Positions 48,003 through 58,331 of a stretch of DNA of 64,000 nt are shown here, piece by piece. The position numbers and the translations under genes are program-made. The DNA is from Bacillota bacterium (GTDB lineage: Bacteria > Bacillota > Desulfotomaculia > Desulfotomaculales > Desulforudaceae). Under the pieces are notes generated by a model. It ran no database searches and was not told the DNA's origin. It saw only the letters and a list, made by a program, of their open reading frames with translations. The stretch covers positions 124,001 to 188,000 of the forward strand of contig JBFLXL010000004.1 of NCBI GenBank assembly GCA_040757205.1. The letters run 5' to 3'. How positions within the stretch are numbered: position 1 is the first letter of the stretch; each line of letters opens with the position of its first letter.

Positions 48003-49106
48003 TTATCTGTATCTTTCCTGCAACAACTGGTTCCAATAGCGGCTCAGCCCCTCCTTGATCGAGCGCGCCCTGGTTTCACCGATCCCTTCCACCTCGTCGA
48101 GCTCGTTCAGGGAGGCGTTGAGCACCTTGTTCAGGTTGGTGAACACACCTACCAGGTTCTCCACCACCGGATGGGGCAGTCGCTGAATCTTGCCCAGCAC
48201 CCGGTACCCGCGCGGCGAAACGTTCTGTTCCAGAATGCCGCTGCCGCCGGAATAGCCGAGCACCCGGGCGATGAGCGGCAAGTCGAGCAAATCCTCGCTG
48301 GGCCAGGACTCGATGATGCCCAGGACTTGCCTGGGAGACTTTTCCTCCGGGGTCACCGTGTAGTCACGGATCACCATCAGGCCCTCGTTCTCCACGTTAC
48401 TGATCAACTCGTCCAACTGCATGGTGATCAGGCGCCCCTCGGTGCCAAGCTCGCAGATGAATTTATGGATCTCCCGGACCACTTTCAACGTCATTACCGC
48501 GCGCTGGATCACCTTGGCGACCTCGAACAAGGTGACTGTGTCTTCAAACTCGGCGATGCTCAAGTTGACCAGCACCCGGTCCGCCACGGCCCGGTATTTC
48601 TCCAGGGTCTGCAGAGCCTGGTTGGCCTTGGTGAAGATGACCTCCAGGTCGCGCAAGACGTACTTCATCGGTCCCTTGTAAATGGTGATCACGCGGCGCC
48701 GCTCCGAGATGGAAATCACCAGGGCGTCGGTCTGCCGGGCCACACGCTCGGCGGTGCGGTGCCGGATTCCGGTCTCATTGGACGGAATGCCCAGGTCGGG
48801 AACCAGTTGGGTGTTTGCGGCAATGATCCGGCGGGCGTCCTTGTCCAGAATGATGGCGCCGTCCATCTTGGCCAATTCGTAGAGTTTGGCCGGCGAGAAA
48901 TCGGCGTTGACGTGAAACCCGCCCTCGGCGATTTCAAGTATCTCCGGCCGGTCGGCCACCACGATCAGCGCGCCGCTCTCCGAACGAAGGATGTGTTCCA
49001 GACCCTCGCGCAGGGGGGTTCCGGGCGCCACCGTGCGCAGCACCCTCAGCAGCGCTTCTTCGCCCCGCTCATCAACCAAACAAACTTCCCCCCTTTTCCT
49101 TGTCAC
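48003..49106 (-). CDS. disA: DNA integrity scanning protein, diadenylate cyclase DisA
   Basis: DisA makes c-di-AMP and pauses on DNA branch points. The 367-residue product has the DAC domain (about 10-145) with AKMDGAIILDKDARRIIAAN (DGA motif) and ETGIRHRTAERVARQTDALV (RHR motif), an oligomerising helical spine, and a C-terminal helix-hairpin-helix (LDEVEGIGETRARSIKEGLS). Its start overlaps the radA stop by four bases, matching the known radA-disA partnership. Confidence 0.96.
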   Translation of the reverse strand: MTRKRGEVCLVDERGEEALLRVLRTVAPGTPLREGLEHILRSESGALIVVADRPEILEIAEGGFHVNADFSPAKLYELAKMDGAIILDKDARRIIAANTQLVPDLGIPSNETGIRHRTAERVARQTDALVISISERRRVITIYKGPMKYVLRDLEVIFTKANQALQTLEKYRAVADRVLVNLSIAEFEDTVTLFEVAKVIQRAVMTLKVVREIHKFICELGTEGRLITMQLDELISNVENEGLMVIRDYTVTPEEKSPRQVLGIIESWPSEDLLDLPLIARVLGYSGGSGILEQNVSPRGYRVLGKIQRLPHPVVENLVGVFTNLNKVLNASLNELDEVEGIGETRARSIKEGLSRYWNQLLQERYR

Positions 49107-50437
49107 TTGGTCAGGACGAGATCCAGAACCTCGGCCACGCTGCCCGCTGCGAACAGACTTAAGCCCTCGCCGCCGGGCTCGTTTGAACCTCCCGCCGGCA
49201 AAACAGCGCGGTCAAAGCCGAGCTTGGCGGCCTCCCGCAGGCGTTTGCCAAGTTGGGGCACCGGGCGCAGTTCACCGGTCAGGCCGACCTCACCGACCAC
49301 CACCGTGCCGGCCGGCACCGGCCGGTCCCGGAAACTCGAAGCCAGGGCCAGGGCGATGCCCAGATCGGCGGCGGGTTCCGAGATCCTCACCCCGCCCACG
49401 GCGTTCACGTATATGTCCTGGCCGCTCAAGAGCATGCCGACCCGCTTTTCAAGGACGGCGGCCATAAGGATGACGCGGTTTGTGTCCACCCCCGCGGTCA
49501 AACGGCGGGGGTTGCCGTACCCCGTGGTGCTGACCAGGGCTTGTATCTCGACGAGCAGAGGGCGTGTTCCCTCGACGCAGGACACGACCACCGAGCCCGA
49601 AACCGGAGCGCTCCCGGAGCTCAAAAACAGCCGCGACGGATTCTCAACCTCGCAGAGCCCGGCGGAGTCCATCTCAAAAACGCCGATCTCGTTGGTGGAG
49701 CCGAACCGGTTTTTTACCCCGCGCAGGACGCGGTAGGCATAATGCCGGTCGCCCTCCAGGTACAACACCGTGTCCACCATGTGCTCCATGGTCCGGGGGC
49801 CGGCCAGCACTCCTTCCTTGGTCACGTGTCCGACCAAGAGCACCGGAATGCCGGTGCTCTTCGCCAGCCGCGTCAGGCGCACGGTGCACTCTCTGACCTG
49901 CCCCAGGCTGCCGGGAACCGCCGCCAGCCCGTCCAGGGACACCGTCTGGATGGAATCAACGACCGCGATCACGGGCTTGAGTTCAAGAATATGCTTTTCT
50001 ACCCGCTCGATATCCGTTTCCGGCGCCAGGTAAAGGGCGGGATGCACCGCCCGCAGGCGTTCGGCGCGCAACCGGACCTGCAGGGCGGACTCCTCACCCG
50101 AAACGTAGAGCACCCGTCCCACGGCGCCGGCCACGCGCACGGCCGCCTGCAAAAGCAGCGTGGACTTGCCGATTCCCGGGTCTCCGCCTAAAAGGACCAC
50201 GGACCCCGGAACGAAGCCGCCCCCGAGAACCCGGTCCACCTCGGCGATGCCGCTGGTGAGGCGAGTCTCCTCGGCGCCGGCCACTTCGGTCAACGGCCGC
50301 GGAGGCTCACCTGCCGGAGTCTTCCGGCGGGCCGCCCTGGCCCCGGTTTCCTCTTCAACAAAGGTGTGCCATTCCCCGCAACCCGGGCAACGGCCAAGCC
50401 AACGGACCGATCTGTACCCGCACTCCCGGCAGCGCAT
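49103..50437 (-). CDS. radA: DNA repair protein RadA
   Basis: RadA is a RecA-like branch-migration helicase in recombination repair. The 444-residue product has an N-terminal C4 zinc finger (CRECGYRSVRWLGRCPGCGE), Walker A GGDPGIGKSTL (about residue 85), the RadA-specific KNRFGSTNEIG (about 240), and a Lon-like C-terminal domain (ISEPAADLGIALALASSFRD). In B. subtilis RadA modulates DisA. It has a promoter of its own upstream. Confidence 0.96.
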   Translation of the reverse strand: MRCRECGYRSVRWLGRCPGCGEWHTFVEEETGARAARRKTPAGEPPRPLTEVAGAEETRLTSGIAEVDRVLGGGFVPGSVVLLGGDPGIGKSTLLLQAAVRVAGAVGRVLYVSGEESALQVRLRAERLRAVHPALYLAPETDIERVEKHILELKPVIAVVDSIQTVSLDGLAAVPGSLGQVRECTVRLTRLAKSTGIPVLLVGHVTKEGVLAGPRTMEHMVDTVLYLEGDRHYAYRVLRGVKNRFGSTNEIGVFEMDSAGLCEVENPSRLFLSSGSAPVSGSVVVSCVEGTRPLLVEIQALVSTTGYGNPRRLTAGVDTNRVILMAAVLEKRVGMLLSGQDIYVNAVGGVRISEPAADLGIALALASSFRDRPVPAGTVVVGEVGLTGELRPVPQLGKRLREAAKLGFDRAVLPAGGSNEPGGEGLSLFAAGSVAEVLDLVLTK

Positions 50438-50524
50438 CAGTCAGCCTCACTGTCAAAAACCCGGAACCGGAAGGCCATTTCGTCGATGTTCCGAGCTTTT
50501 TCCCCGCATTTGTATTTGGACGCT

Positions 50525-50553
50525 ACTATACCATTTTTTGGACTGGACCACAA
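50525..50553 (-). promoter_or_regulatory. Candidate promoter of radA-disA
   Basis: Minus-strand TTGTGG (50548-50553) and TATAGT (50525-50530) are 17 bases apart in the 170-base gap between clpC and radA. The -10 box is strong, the -35 moderate. Confidence 0.6.
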
Positions 50554-50607
50554 GTCGAAAACGGTCGTACTATGTCTAACCAGGGAGATTTCACGAATAA
50601 TCTCTCG

Positions 50608-53046
<2,439 letters not shown>

Positions 53047-53080
53047 TACTCTTTCAACACCTCCGTGGCGCGGGGGAGAT

Positions 53081-53104
53081 AAAAAGGGGGCAGGCCCCTT
53101 TTTT
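53081..53104. repeat. AAAAGGGGGCAGGCCCCTTTT palindrome upstream of clpC
   Basis: This palindrome (cited in part in the name) has arms AAAAAGGGG and CCCCTTTTT with a CAGG-like centre. It lies between mcsB and clpC, 35 bases before the clpC start codon, and resembles the copy at 12678-12705 in the spc operon. Confidence 0.8.
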
Positions 53105-53138
53105 GTACCCGCGATTTTAAAAAACTGCTCTTCCGGCC

Positions 53139-53177
53139 GGGGGACTGTCCCCTTTGGGCCTCAGGGGGACTGTCCCC
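53139..53177. repeat. Two GGGGACTGTCCCC palindromes at the mcsB 3' end
   Basis: One copy lies at 53139-53154 and a second, GGGGGACTGTCCCCC, at about 53164-53178. The second lies within mcsB: on the minus strand it encodes GGQSP and reaches the TGA stop codon. The pair is separated by TTTGGGCCTCA. Confidence 0.85.
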
Positions 53178-54321
53178 CTTCTTCCCCTTTTTCCCCTTCT
53201 TCGGGGCTGTCTCCTTCTTCGGGGCTGCCCCCTTCTTCGGGGTCCCCCCCGGAATGCGCGTTCACCAGCTTCCGGACCAGTGTGGCCCGCAATTCGTCCC
53301 ACTGGGGCGGGGACAACTCCCGTCCGCTGGTTTTCACCAGATAAGACGGCCTGGTGACGACCATCAGTTCAAGCAGCACCCGCGACGGCGGTCCCTTAAG
53401 GAGTCCCGCCGTCACCCCCAGGCGTACGTCCGAGATCAGGCGCATGGCCTCTTCCACACCCAGGGTGTGCGCGTGTTTGAGAATCCCGAGCGCCCGGCCC
53501 ACCCGGTCACGCAGGACCACCGGCATCTGTCTGACCAACTGTTGGCGGGCTGAGCGCTCCTGCTCGATCACATGCCGGGTGACCGAAGCCAGGTTGTCAA
53601 TGATTTCGGACTCCCGGTGGCCCAGGGTGACCTGGTTCGAGACCTGAAAAAGGTTGCCCACCGCGTCGGTGCCCTCGCCGAACAGACCGCGCACCGTCAG
53701 CCCCAGCCTGGAGACGGTCGTCAGCACCTCCTTGACCTGCCCGAACAGCACCAGGGCCGGGAGGTGCACCATCACCGAGGTGCGCAGCCCGGTCCCGACG
53801 TTGGTGGGACAGGCGGTCAGGTAGCCGATCCGGTCCGAAAACGCGAAATCAAGCGTCTTTTCCAGCAGGCTGTCGGCCTCGTCCGCCGTGCCCGCCGCGG
53901 CCTCAAGCTGCAGCCCGGGGAAGAGGCACTGGACGCGCAGGTGGTCTTCTTCGTTCACCATAATGCTTAACCGCTCGTCCGGAGTCAGCACCAGCCCCTT
54001 GCACTCGAAACTGCTCTCCGTGTTCTTGAGAAAACCGGGGCTGATCAAGTGCTTTTCTACCAGTATCCACCGGTCGACCGGAGACAATTCGGTCATCCGG
54101 GTCAACTCCGCGTCGCCGAAACGGGCGCGGAACTCCGCGTGGCGCACGGCCAGGTTGACCGCCTGAATCACCTGTTCGGCCTGTTCCGGAGACGACCGGT
54201 GGGGAAAAGGGTAGCCCGCCAGACTGCGGGCCAGGCGAGCCCGCGAGGAGATGACCACGTCCGTCTCGGGAGCGTCGTCATCCATCCACTGGCTGTACGG
54301 GCTCTGGAGTGTATTCCGCAT
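53161..54321 (-). CDS. mcsB: Protein arginine kinase McsB, with repeat tail
   Basis: McsB phosphorylates arginines on proteins and marks them for ClpC-ClpP. The 386-residue product has the guanidino kinase-like core: VISSRARLARSLAGYPFPHR, the NEEDHLRVQCLFPG loop, LTACPTNVGTGLRTSVMVHL with the catalytic Cys, and RGLFGEGTDAVGNLFQVSNQ. The ATG at 54319-54321 is chosen; a TTG two codons upstream is equally possible. The usual length is about 350-360; the extra C-terminus is an acidic repeat of EEGGSP/EEGDSP units ending in GGQSP, formed partly by a palindromic repeat. The partner mcsA is 25 bases upstream. Confidence 0.95.
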   Translation of the reverse strand: MRNTLQSPYSQWMDDDAPETDVVISSRARLARSLAGYPFPHRSSPEQAEQVIQAVNLAVRHAEFRARFGDAELTRMTELSPVDRWILVEKHLISPGFLKNTESSFECKGLVLTPDERLSIMVNEEDHLRVQCLFPGLQLEAAAGTADEADSLLEKTLDFAFSDRIGYLTACPTNVGTGLRTSVMVHLPALVLFGQVKEVLTTVSRLGLTVRGLFGEGTDAVGNLFQVSNQVTLGHRESEIIDNLASVTRHVIEQERSARQQLVRQMPVVLRDRVGRALGILKHAHTLGVEEAMRLISDVRLGVTAGLLKGPPSRVLLELMVVTRPSYLVKTSGRELSPPQWDELRATLVRKLVNAHSGGDPEEGGSPEEGDSPEEGEKGEEGGQSP

Positions 54322-54346
54322 GCTCAAATCTTGTTCACTCTCCCCA

Positions 54347-54850
54347 TCAGGCCAGTCTCTGCTGCAGATCCCGGATCGCGTCCCGTAACGCGGCGGCGCG
54401 TTCAAATTCCTCGTCTTCAACCGCCTCGCGCATTTGGGCCCGCAAGCGGTCCACTTCCTGGATCAGCAGATATTTGTTCCGGGAACGCTGAGGCACCTTG
54501 CCGGTATGCCGGATGGAGCCGTGGATCCGCTTCAAAAGCGGCTCCAGGCGTTCGCCGAAGTACTGGTAGCACCCACCGCAGCCCAAAAGACCGGACTGGC
54601 CGAACGCGGCGCCCGAAAGCCCGCAGGTTTCGCAGAGGAACTCCGCTTCGTCTTCCGGGACTTCCTTGACCCCGCCGGGGCCCATCAGCCCGGCCAGCAG
54701 GTTGTGCAGGTTAAGCGGCGCCCCGAGGTCGAATGCCTTCTGCGCCTCCTCGGCACAGCCCGGGCATAGGTACATCTGCCGTTTTTGGTTATTGATGACC
54801 TCGGTGTAGTGCACCGAAGCCGGTTGCTGTTTGCAGCGCTCGCAGATCAA
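54347..54850 (-). CDS. mcsA: McsA, zinc-binding activator of McsB
   Basis: The 167-residue product has the CxxC pairs expected of McsA: ICERCKQQPASVHYTEV, MYLCPGCAEEAQKAFDLG, FLCETCGLSG and LLGCGGCYQYF, then a UVR motif at the C-terminus (QMREAVEDEEFERAAALRDA). McsA activates McsB and links it to ClpC. The start is TTG with AAAGGAGATG upstream. No ctsR gene precedes it, although ctsR leads this operon in most relatives. Confidence 0.94.
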   Translation of the reverse strand: MICERCKQQPASVHYTEVINNQKRQMYLCPGCAEEAQKAFDLGAPLNLHNLLAGLMGPGGVKEVPEDEAEFLCETCGLSGAAFGQSGLLGCGGCYQYFGERLEPLLKRIHGSIRHTGKVPQRSRNKYLLIQEVDRLRAQMREAVEDEEFERAAALRDAIRDLQQRLA

Positions 54851-55144
54851 GGGGTGAATTCATCTCCTTTACTGTATTCTACCCGGGGCGGCCGGTTTCA
54901 AGCGACCCGTGCCGCTCGCGAACCGGCTCGCGGGGATGAGCCGCTTTGGCCGCGTGAGCGGCAACGTTCCAAGCGCGGCGCCTCTTTATCCGGGGCGGTG
55001 TGGTGTACTTTATCCAGGTGGTGCGGTGAAAGGGGAGTATCTTCGCTTGGAGACACCTATCATACCTTATGATCGGGCGGGGCGTCCTGCTCCTGGCCGG
55101 TTTTCCACGCGGGAAACACCGGGTCGGAGAATGGTGCGAAGAAA
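54851..55144. other. Intergenic region upstream of mcsA, no ctsR
   Basis: No CtsR-like frame is present on the minus strand. A candidate -10 TAGAAT lies 21-26 bases before mcsA, without a good -35. No direct-repeat heptads of the CtsR operator type (GGTCAAA) are seen. The region has GC-rich short inverted repeats (for example around 54908-54960). Confidence 0.45.
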
Positions 55145-55951
55145 CTAAAGCTTCGACCCCGGCGCGGCGGCGGCGGCGGCCAGATTGATCAGGTGCACGC
55201 AGCCCTGAGCACCCCCCAGCAAGGGCGCGATTTCTTTCTTTGACTTCCCGGCCAGGGCGGCGCCTTCCAGGCCCCGCGCCAGGGCGGCGGCTTCGAAACA
55301 AACCCGGTCCGGCGCCCGGAGCACCCGGCCGGCCGCCTCCTCCACCTCCAGCGCTTCGCCTTTCAGGACCAGCTTCAAGGCCATTTCGTGGAAGGAGTCG
55401 TTTATCGTCGCCCGGACGGTTTGGGTATCCCCGGAAGAATGACGGGTGACGGATTCAAAACGGTTGAACAGGTTCGGGCCTTCCCGCCGGCCCACGTACC
55501 GGCCCCAGCCCACCGATACGCGGTCCAGGTTGCTGTAGTAGCGGCAGGCGTTGAGGTAAAACGTCTTCCAGTGTTCCACGTAGTCCTCCAGAGAGGCGTA
55601 GCCGCGTTCGGCGTACAAAAATGACTCCGCCTGAATCAGGGCGCGGATATTCTCGGTGAACAGGTCGAGAGCCAGGGGCGGGTAACCGGCGAGGGCGGCC
55701 CGGAGCGCGGCCGCCCCCGCCTGGAAATAGGCCTTGACGCCTTCCAACTCGGGCACGTCCAGGCTCACCGGCGCCCGGGAATCCGGGGGCCGGTGCCACT
55801 CCCAGCGGGCGGCGCGGATTGCAAACGTATGCGGGTCAACCGTAAAACGGGCGCTCGCCTCCGTCAAGGTGCCGCACTGCACCGTTTGGACCAAGATTCC
55901 CGGGCCCGTGCGCTGCACGGTGAGATAACGCTGCCGCACGAAATCCAACAC
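55145..55951 (-). CDS. Conserved protein, DUF2889-like
   Basis: The 268-residue product is soluble and without signal peptide. It has a WHRPPD-type beta-rich start, a central LDRVSVGWGRYVGRREGPNL stretch and, at the end, GCVHLINLAAAAAAP, which resembles the GCTHLxEL motif that closes DUF2889 proteins. That assignment rests on this motif and general layout, and is tentative. Function unknown. It stands alone, upstream of mcsA on the same strand but 294 bases away. Confidence 0.6.
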   Translation of the reverse strand: MLDFVRQRYLTVQRTGPGILVQTVQCGTLTEASARFTVDPHTFAIRAARWEWHRPPDSRAPVSLDVPELEGVKAYFQAGAAALRAALAGYPPLALDLFTENIRALIQAESFLYAERGYASLEDYVEHWKTFYLNACRYYSNLDRVSVGWGRYVGRREGPNLFNRFESVTRHSSGDTQTVRATINDSFHEMALKLVLKGEALEVEEAAGRVLRAPDRVCFEAAALARGLEGAALAGKSKKEIAPLLGGAQGCVHLINLAAAAAAPGSKL

Positions 55952-55967
55952 GGCTTTCTACCCCTTC

Positions 55968-56080
55968 CTTACGTCCACCGCCCATAAACAGCAAAGGATG
56001 TCCCGTCTTGAACTCGGACGGTCCGGGCGGGCGTATGCCAGTCTTACGTCCATCGCCCATAAACAGCAAACAATGCCCCA
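55968..56080. repeat. 75-bp-spaced direct repeat (CTTACGTCCA...GCCCATAAACAG)
   Basis: The sequence CTTACGTCCACCGCCCATAA and the next 11 bases occur at 55968 and again at 56043 with a few changes (CTTACGTCCATCGCCCATAA). It lies between the DUF2889-like gene and the HAD gene. No open frame with a ribosome-binding site is present. Confidence 0.75.
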
Positions 56081-56254
56081 TTTTAGCATGCGAAACCATG
56101 TGCCTCAAGTAGAATTGTCCCCGCCCGATGTTCCCGGTCACATTTGGATAGACGGATTCTCCTGCGGCGGCTGCAGGTTCGAGTGGCGCCCAATTCGTGA
56201 GGGGTGGTCTTGCACGCGGCCGGCTGTTATAATGGGCGGGACGGGGGGGATACC

Positions 56255-56986
56255 ATGCCGTGCAAATACCTGCTTTTGGACCTGGACGGGACTCTGCTCC
56301 CGATGGACAAGGAGGTGTTTCTCAAGGGTTACCTCCGGGCGGTGGCGGCCAGAATGACACCTTTCGCGGCGCCGGAAAACTTCGTTAAATACCTGCTGGC
56401 CGCCACCCGGGCCATGATCGAGAATCTGGACCCGGAGCTGACCAACGCCGAGGTTTTCCGAAACGACTTCTTCTCCCGGTCCGGACTGCCGGAGAAAGAG
56501 ATCATGGTCGTTTTTGAACGGTTCTACAACGAGGATTTCCCCAGACTGGCCGTACTCACCGGCAACAGCCCGCTGGCCCGCGCCGTGTGCCTCGCCGCCC
56601 TTGACCAGGGGATCGAACTGGTGGTCGCCACCAACCCGATCTTCCCGCGGATCGCCATCGAGGAACGTTTGCGGTGGGCCGGGGTCGGCGACCTGCCCTT
56701 CCGGCTGGTGACGGCCTACGAGACTATGCACTTCTGCAAGCCGAGGCCCCAATACTACCAGGAGATTCTGAACCTCCTCGGAGCCGGGCCCGGTGAGTGC
56801 CTGATGGCCGGCAACGACCCGGAGGAGGATCTGGTCGCCGGTGATCTGGGCATCCGGACTTTTTTGGTGACCGATCATCTGATCGTGCGTCAGGGGAGGG
56901 AGCGCCGCCCTGATGTCACCGGGCGGCTTTCGGACCTCCTGGCCTTCATCACGCAGCGGCGGGAAGCGGCTTCCGGTCAACCGTAG
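56255..56986 (+). CDS. HAD-superfamily hydrolase
   Basis: The 243-residue product has the four HAD motifs: I LLLDLDGTLLPMD (nucleophile Asp), II VVATNP, III CKPRPQYYQEIL (Lys) and IV CLMAGNDPEEDLVAGDLG. The cap is a helical C1 insertion of about 70 residues after motif I. Substrate is unknown. The ATG follows GGGGGGATACC; an upstream in-frame GTG gives 17 more residues without similarity. A -10 TATAAT (56227-56232) lies upstream. It is a single plus-strand gene. Confidence 0.9.
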   Translation: MPCKYLLLDLDGTLLPMDKEVFLKGYLRAVAARMTPFAAPENFVKYLLAATRAMIENLDPELTNAEVFRNDFFSRSGLPEKEIMVVFERFYNEDFPRLAVLTGNSPLARAVCLAALDQGIELVVATNPIFPRIAIEERLRWAGVGDLPFRLVTAYETMHFCKPRPQYYQEILNLLGAGPGECLMAGNDPEEDLVAGDLGIRTFLVTDHLIVRQGRERRPDVTGRLSDLLAFITQRREAASGQP

Positions 56987-57101
56987 GTGCGCCGCCGTTT
57001 CCCCCGCAACTATCCTTGGGGCTTGCCATTCGCTTGGCGGCCATACTCCACCTTCTCGGAGAAGAACATCCGGGTCTCCGAAAGTTGCCGTACGCCCGCG
57101 G

Positions 57102-57557
57102 TCAGTGGCGGTGCTCCAGATCTTTGAGCTTGTTGGTGAACCAGGCGGTGTGCAGATCCTCGTCAATCAGATTATCCCAGAGCAGATCAAAAAGTTCCGG
57201 CTCGCCGACCCGTACGATGAAATCCTTATAGTCTTTCATGGCCTTCTCTTCCAGGGTGATCCCGGCTTTGAGGACCACCTTCGGGCCGAGAATCCCGGTC
57301 AGCGTACCGGCGGTCAGCCCCATCACCGGTGCGACCACCTCGCCGAGCCGTGTCGGTTCGGCATCGCGTTTGCGGATCTCGGCGGCGATGTTGTCCACGT
57401 GCTGCTGCTCGATCACGGCGATCCGGGCCAGGGCGCGTGAAAGGTAGATGTCGTCCATCTGTTTGGACTGGGCGGTATAAAGGTCAACCTGCTGCAGTTC
57501 CAGACTGTAGAAGAAATTGAGCTTCGCGAGGAGTTCTTTTCGGTTCAAGATACCCAC
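57102..57557 (-). CDS. Ferritin-like domain protein
   Basis: The 151-residue product is mostly helical. It has FFYSLELQQVDLYTAQSKQM, IAVIEQQHVDNIAAEIRKRD, the second pair GITLEEKAMKDYKDFIVRVG and LIDEDLHTAWFTNKLKDLEH. The two E-x6-Y and E-x2-H elements (ELQQ/EQQH and LEEK/DEDLH) are the di-iron ligand pattern of ferritin-like proteins. A hydrophobic segment (APVMGLTAGTLTGILGPKVV) in the middle is like the membrane-facing part of COQ7-type hydroxylases. Function unknown; perhaps oxygen or peroxide defence. Confidence 0.7.
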   Translation of the reverse strand: MGILNRKELLAKLNFFYSLELQQVDLYTAQSKQMDDIYLSRALARIAVIEQQHVDNIAAEIRKRDAEPTRLGEVVAPVMGLTAGTLTGILGPKVVLKAGITLEEKAMKDYKDFIVRVGEPELFDLLWDNLIDEDLHTAWFTNKLKDLEHRH

Positions 57558-57786
57558 CTCGGCTCTAGTCTTTGAAGAACCGGGGCAAGCTATTCCGGAA
57601 GAACGGGGTCAATGCTTTGCTTTCTTGGCGCTACGATATCAACCGGCAATTTCGCCACTGTCTATGTGGCAGAATAGAAATACAGATTTCGGCGGTCTAA
57701 AAATACAGAGCCCCATAGGGGTAAAAAATGGAGCCTTGCCAGCCTCCCAAAAACAAATACCTTCTGCGCTGTCTTGGTTTTTGCAG

Positions 57787-58137
57787 TCACTGCGGCGTGG
57801 CGTCCCCGTTTTCGGCCGTACCGCCGCCGGTACCGAGGAAGCGGCGAACACCGGTGGCCACGCGCAACACGCCCAGCACGGCCAGCGCCGCGAGCGCCCA
57901 GCCGTAATAGAATCCGGCCACGCGCACCCCTACCGGAAAGAGAGTGGCCGCCAAACCCAGGCCGAACACCCAGAGGCCCACAAACGTCGACAGACCGCGC
58001 GGGTCGGCTACGCCCTTCAGTTCGATACCCAACGACCGCACCGCGGGGTAGGCGAAGATCACCAGGTTCCCCACCGAAATGAGCACCAGACCCAGCCCCA
58101 GCAGCACAACGTCAAGGGGACCCAATGTCCAGTCCAT
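57787..58137 (-). CDS. Small membrane protein of unknown function
   Basis: The 116-residue product has three hydrophobic segments: VVLLGLGLVLISVGNLVIFA (about 9-28), STFVGLWVFGLGLAATLFPV (about 50-69) and AGFYYGWALAALAVLGVLRV (about 73-93), and a short polar C-terminus GGGTAENGDATPQ. No known motif is seen. It lies downstream of ubiD on the same strand, 194 bases away. Confidence 0.7.
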   Translation of the reverse strand: MDWTLGPLDVVLLGLGLVLISVGNLVIFAYPAVRSLGIELKGVADPRGLSTFVGLWVFGLGLAATLFPVGVRVAGFYYGWALAALAVLGVLRVATGVRRFLGTGGGTAENGDATPQ

Positions 58138-58331
58138 TACTCACTCCCCGTCCGTCGGTCAGGTAAACCTTGCTGCCGATCTATATAGTCATAGCCTTGA
58201 AGGTAATATTCCTACAACATTTGGCCTTTGCCACTTAGCCTCCGCCTCGGACGCAATGCCGTATGTCCGCGCAAACCTCTTGCCACATCCGTGTCACCAC
58301 GGGACGGCGCGCTGAGCGTATGTCCACACCC

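Noticed and set aside
57774-58082. Plus-strand frame opposite the small membrane protein
   Set aside because: Arg/Pro-rich shadow translation without a start site; the minus-strand frame has clear membrane segments.
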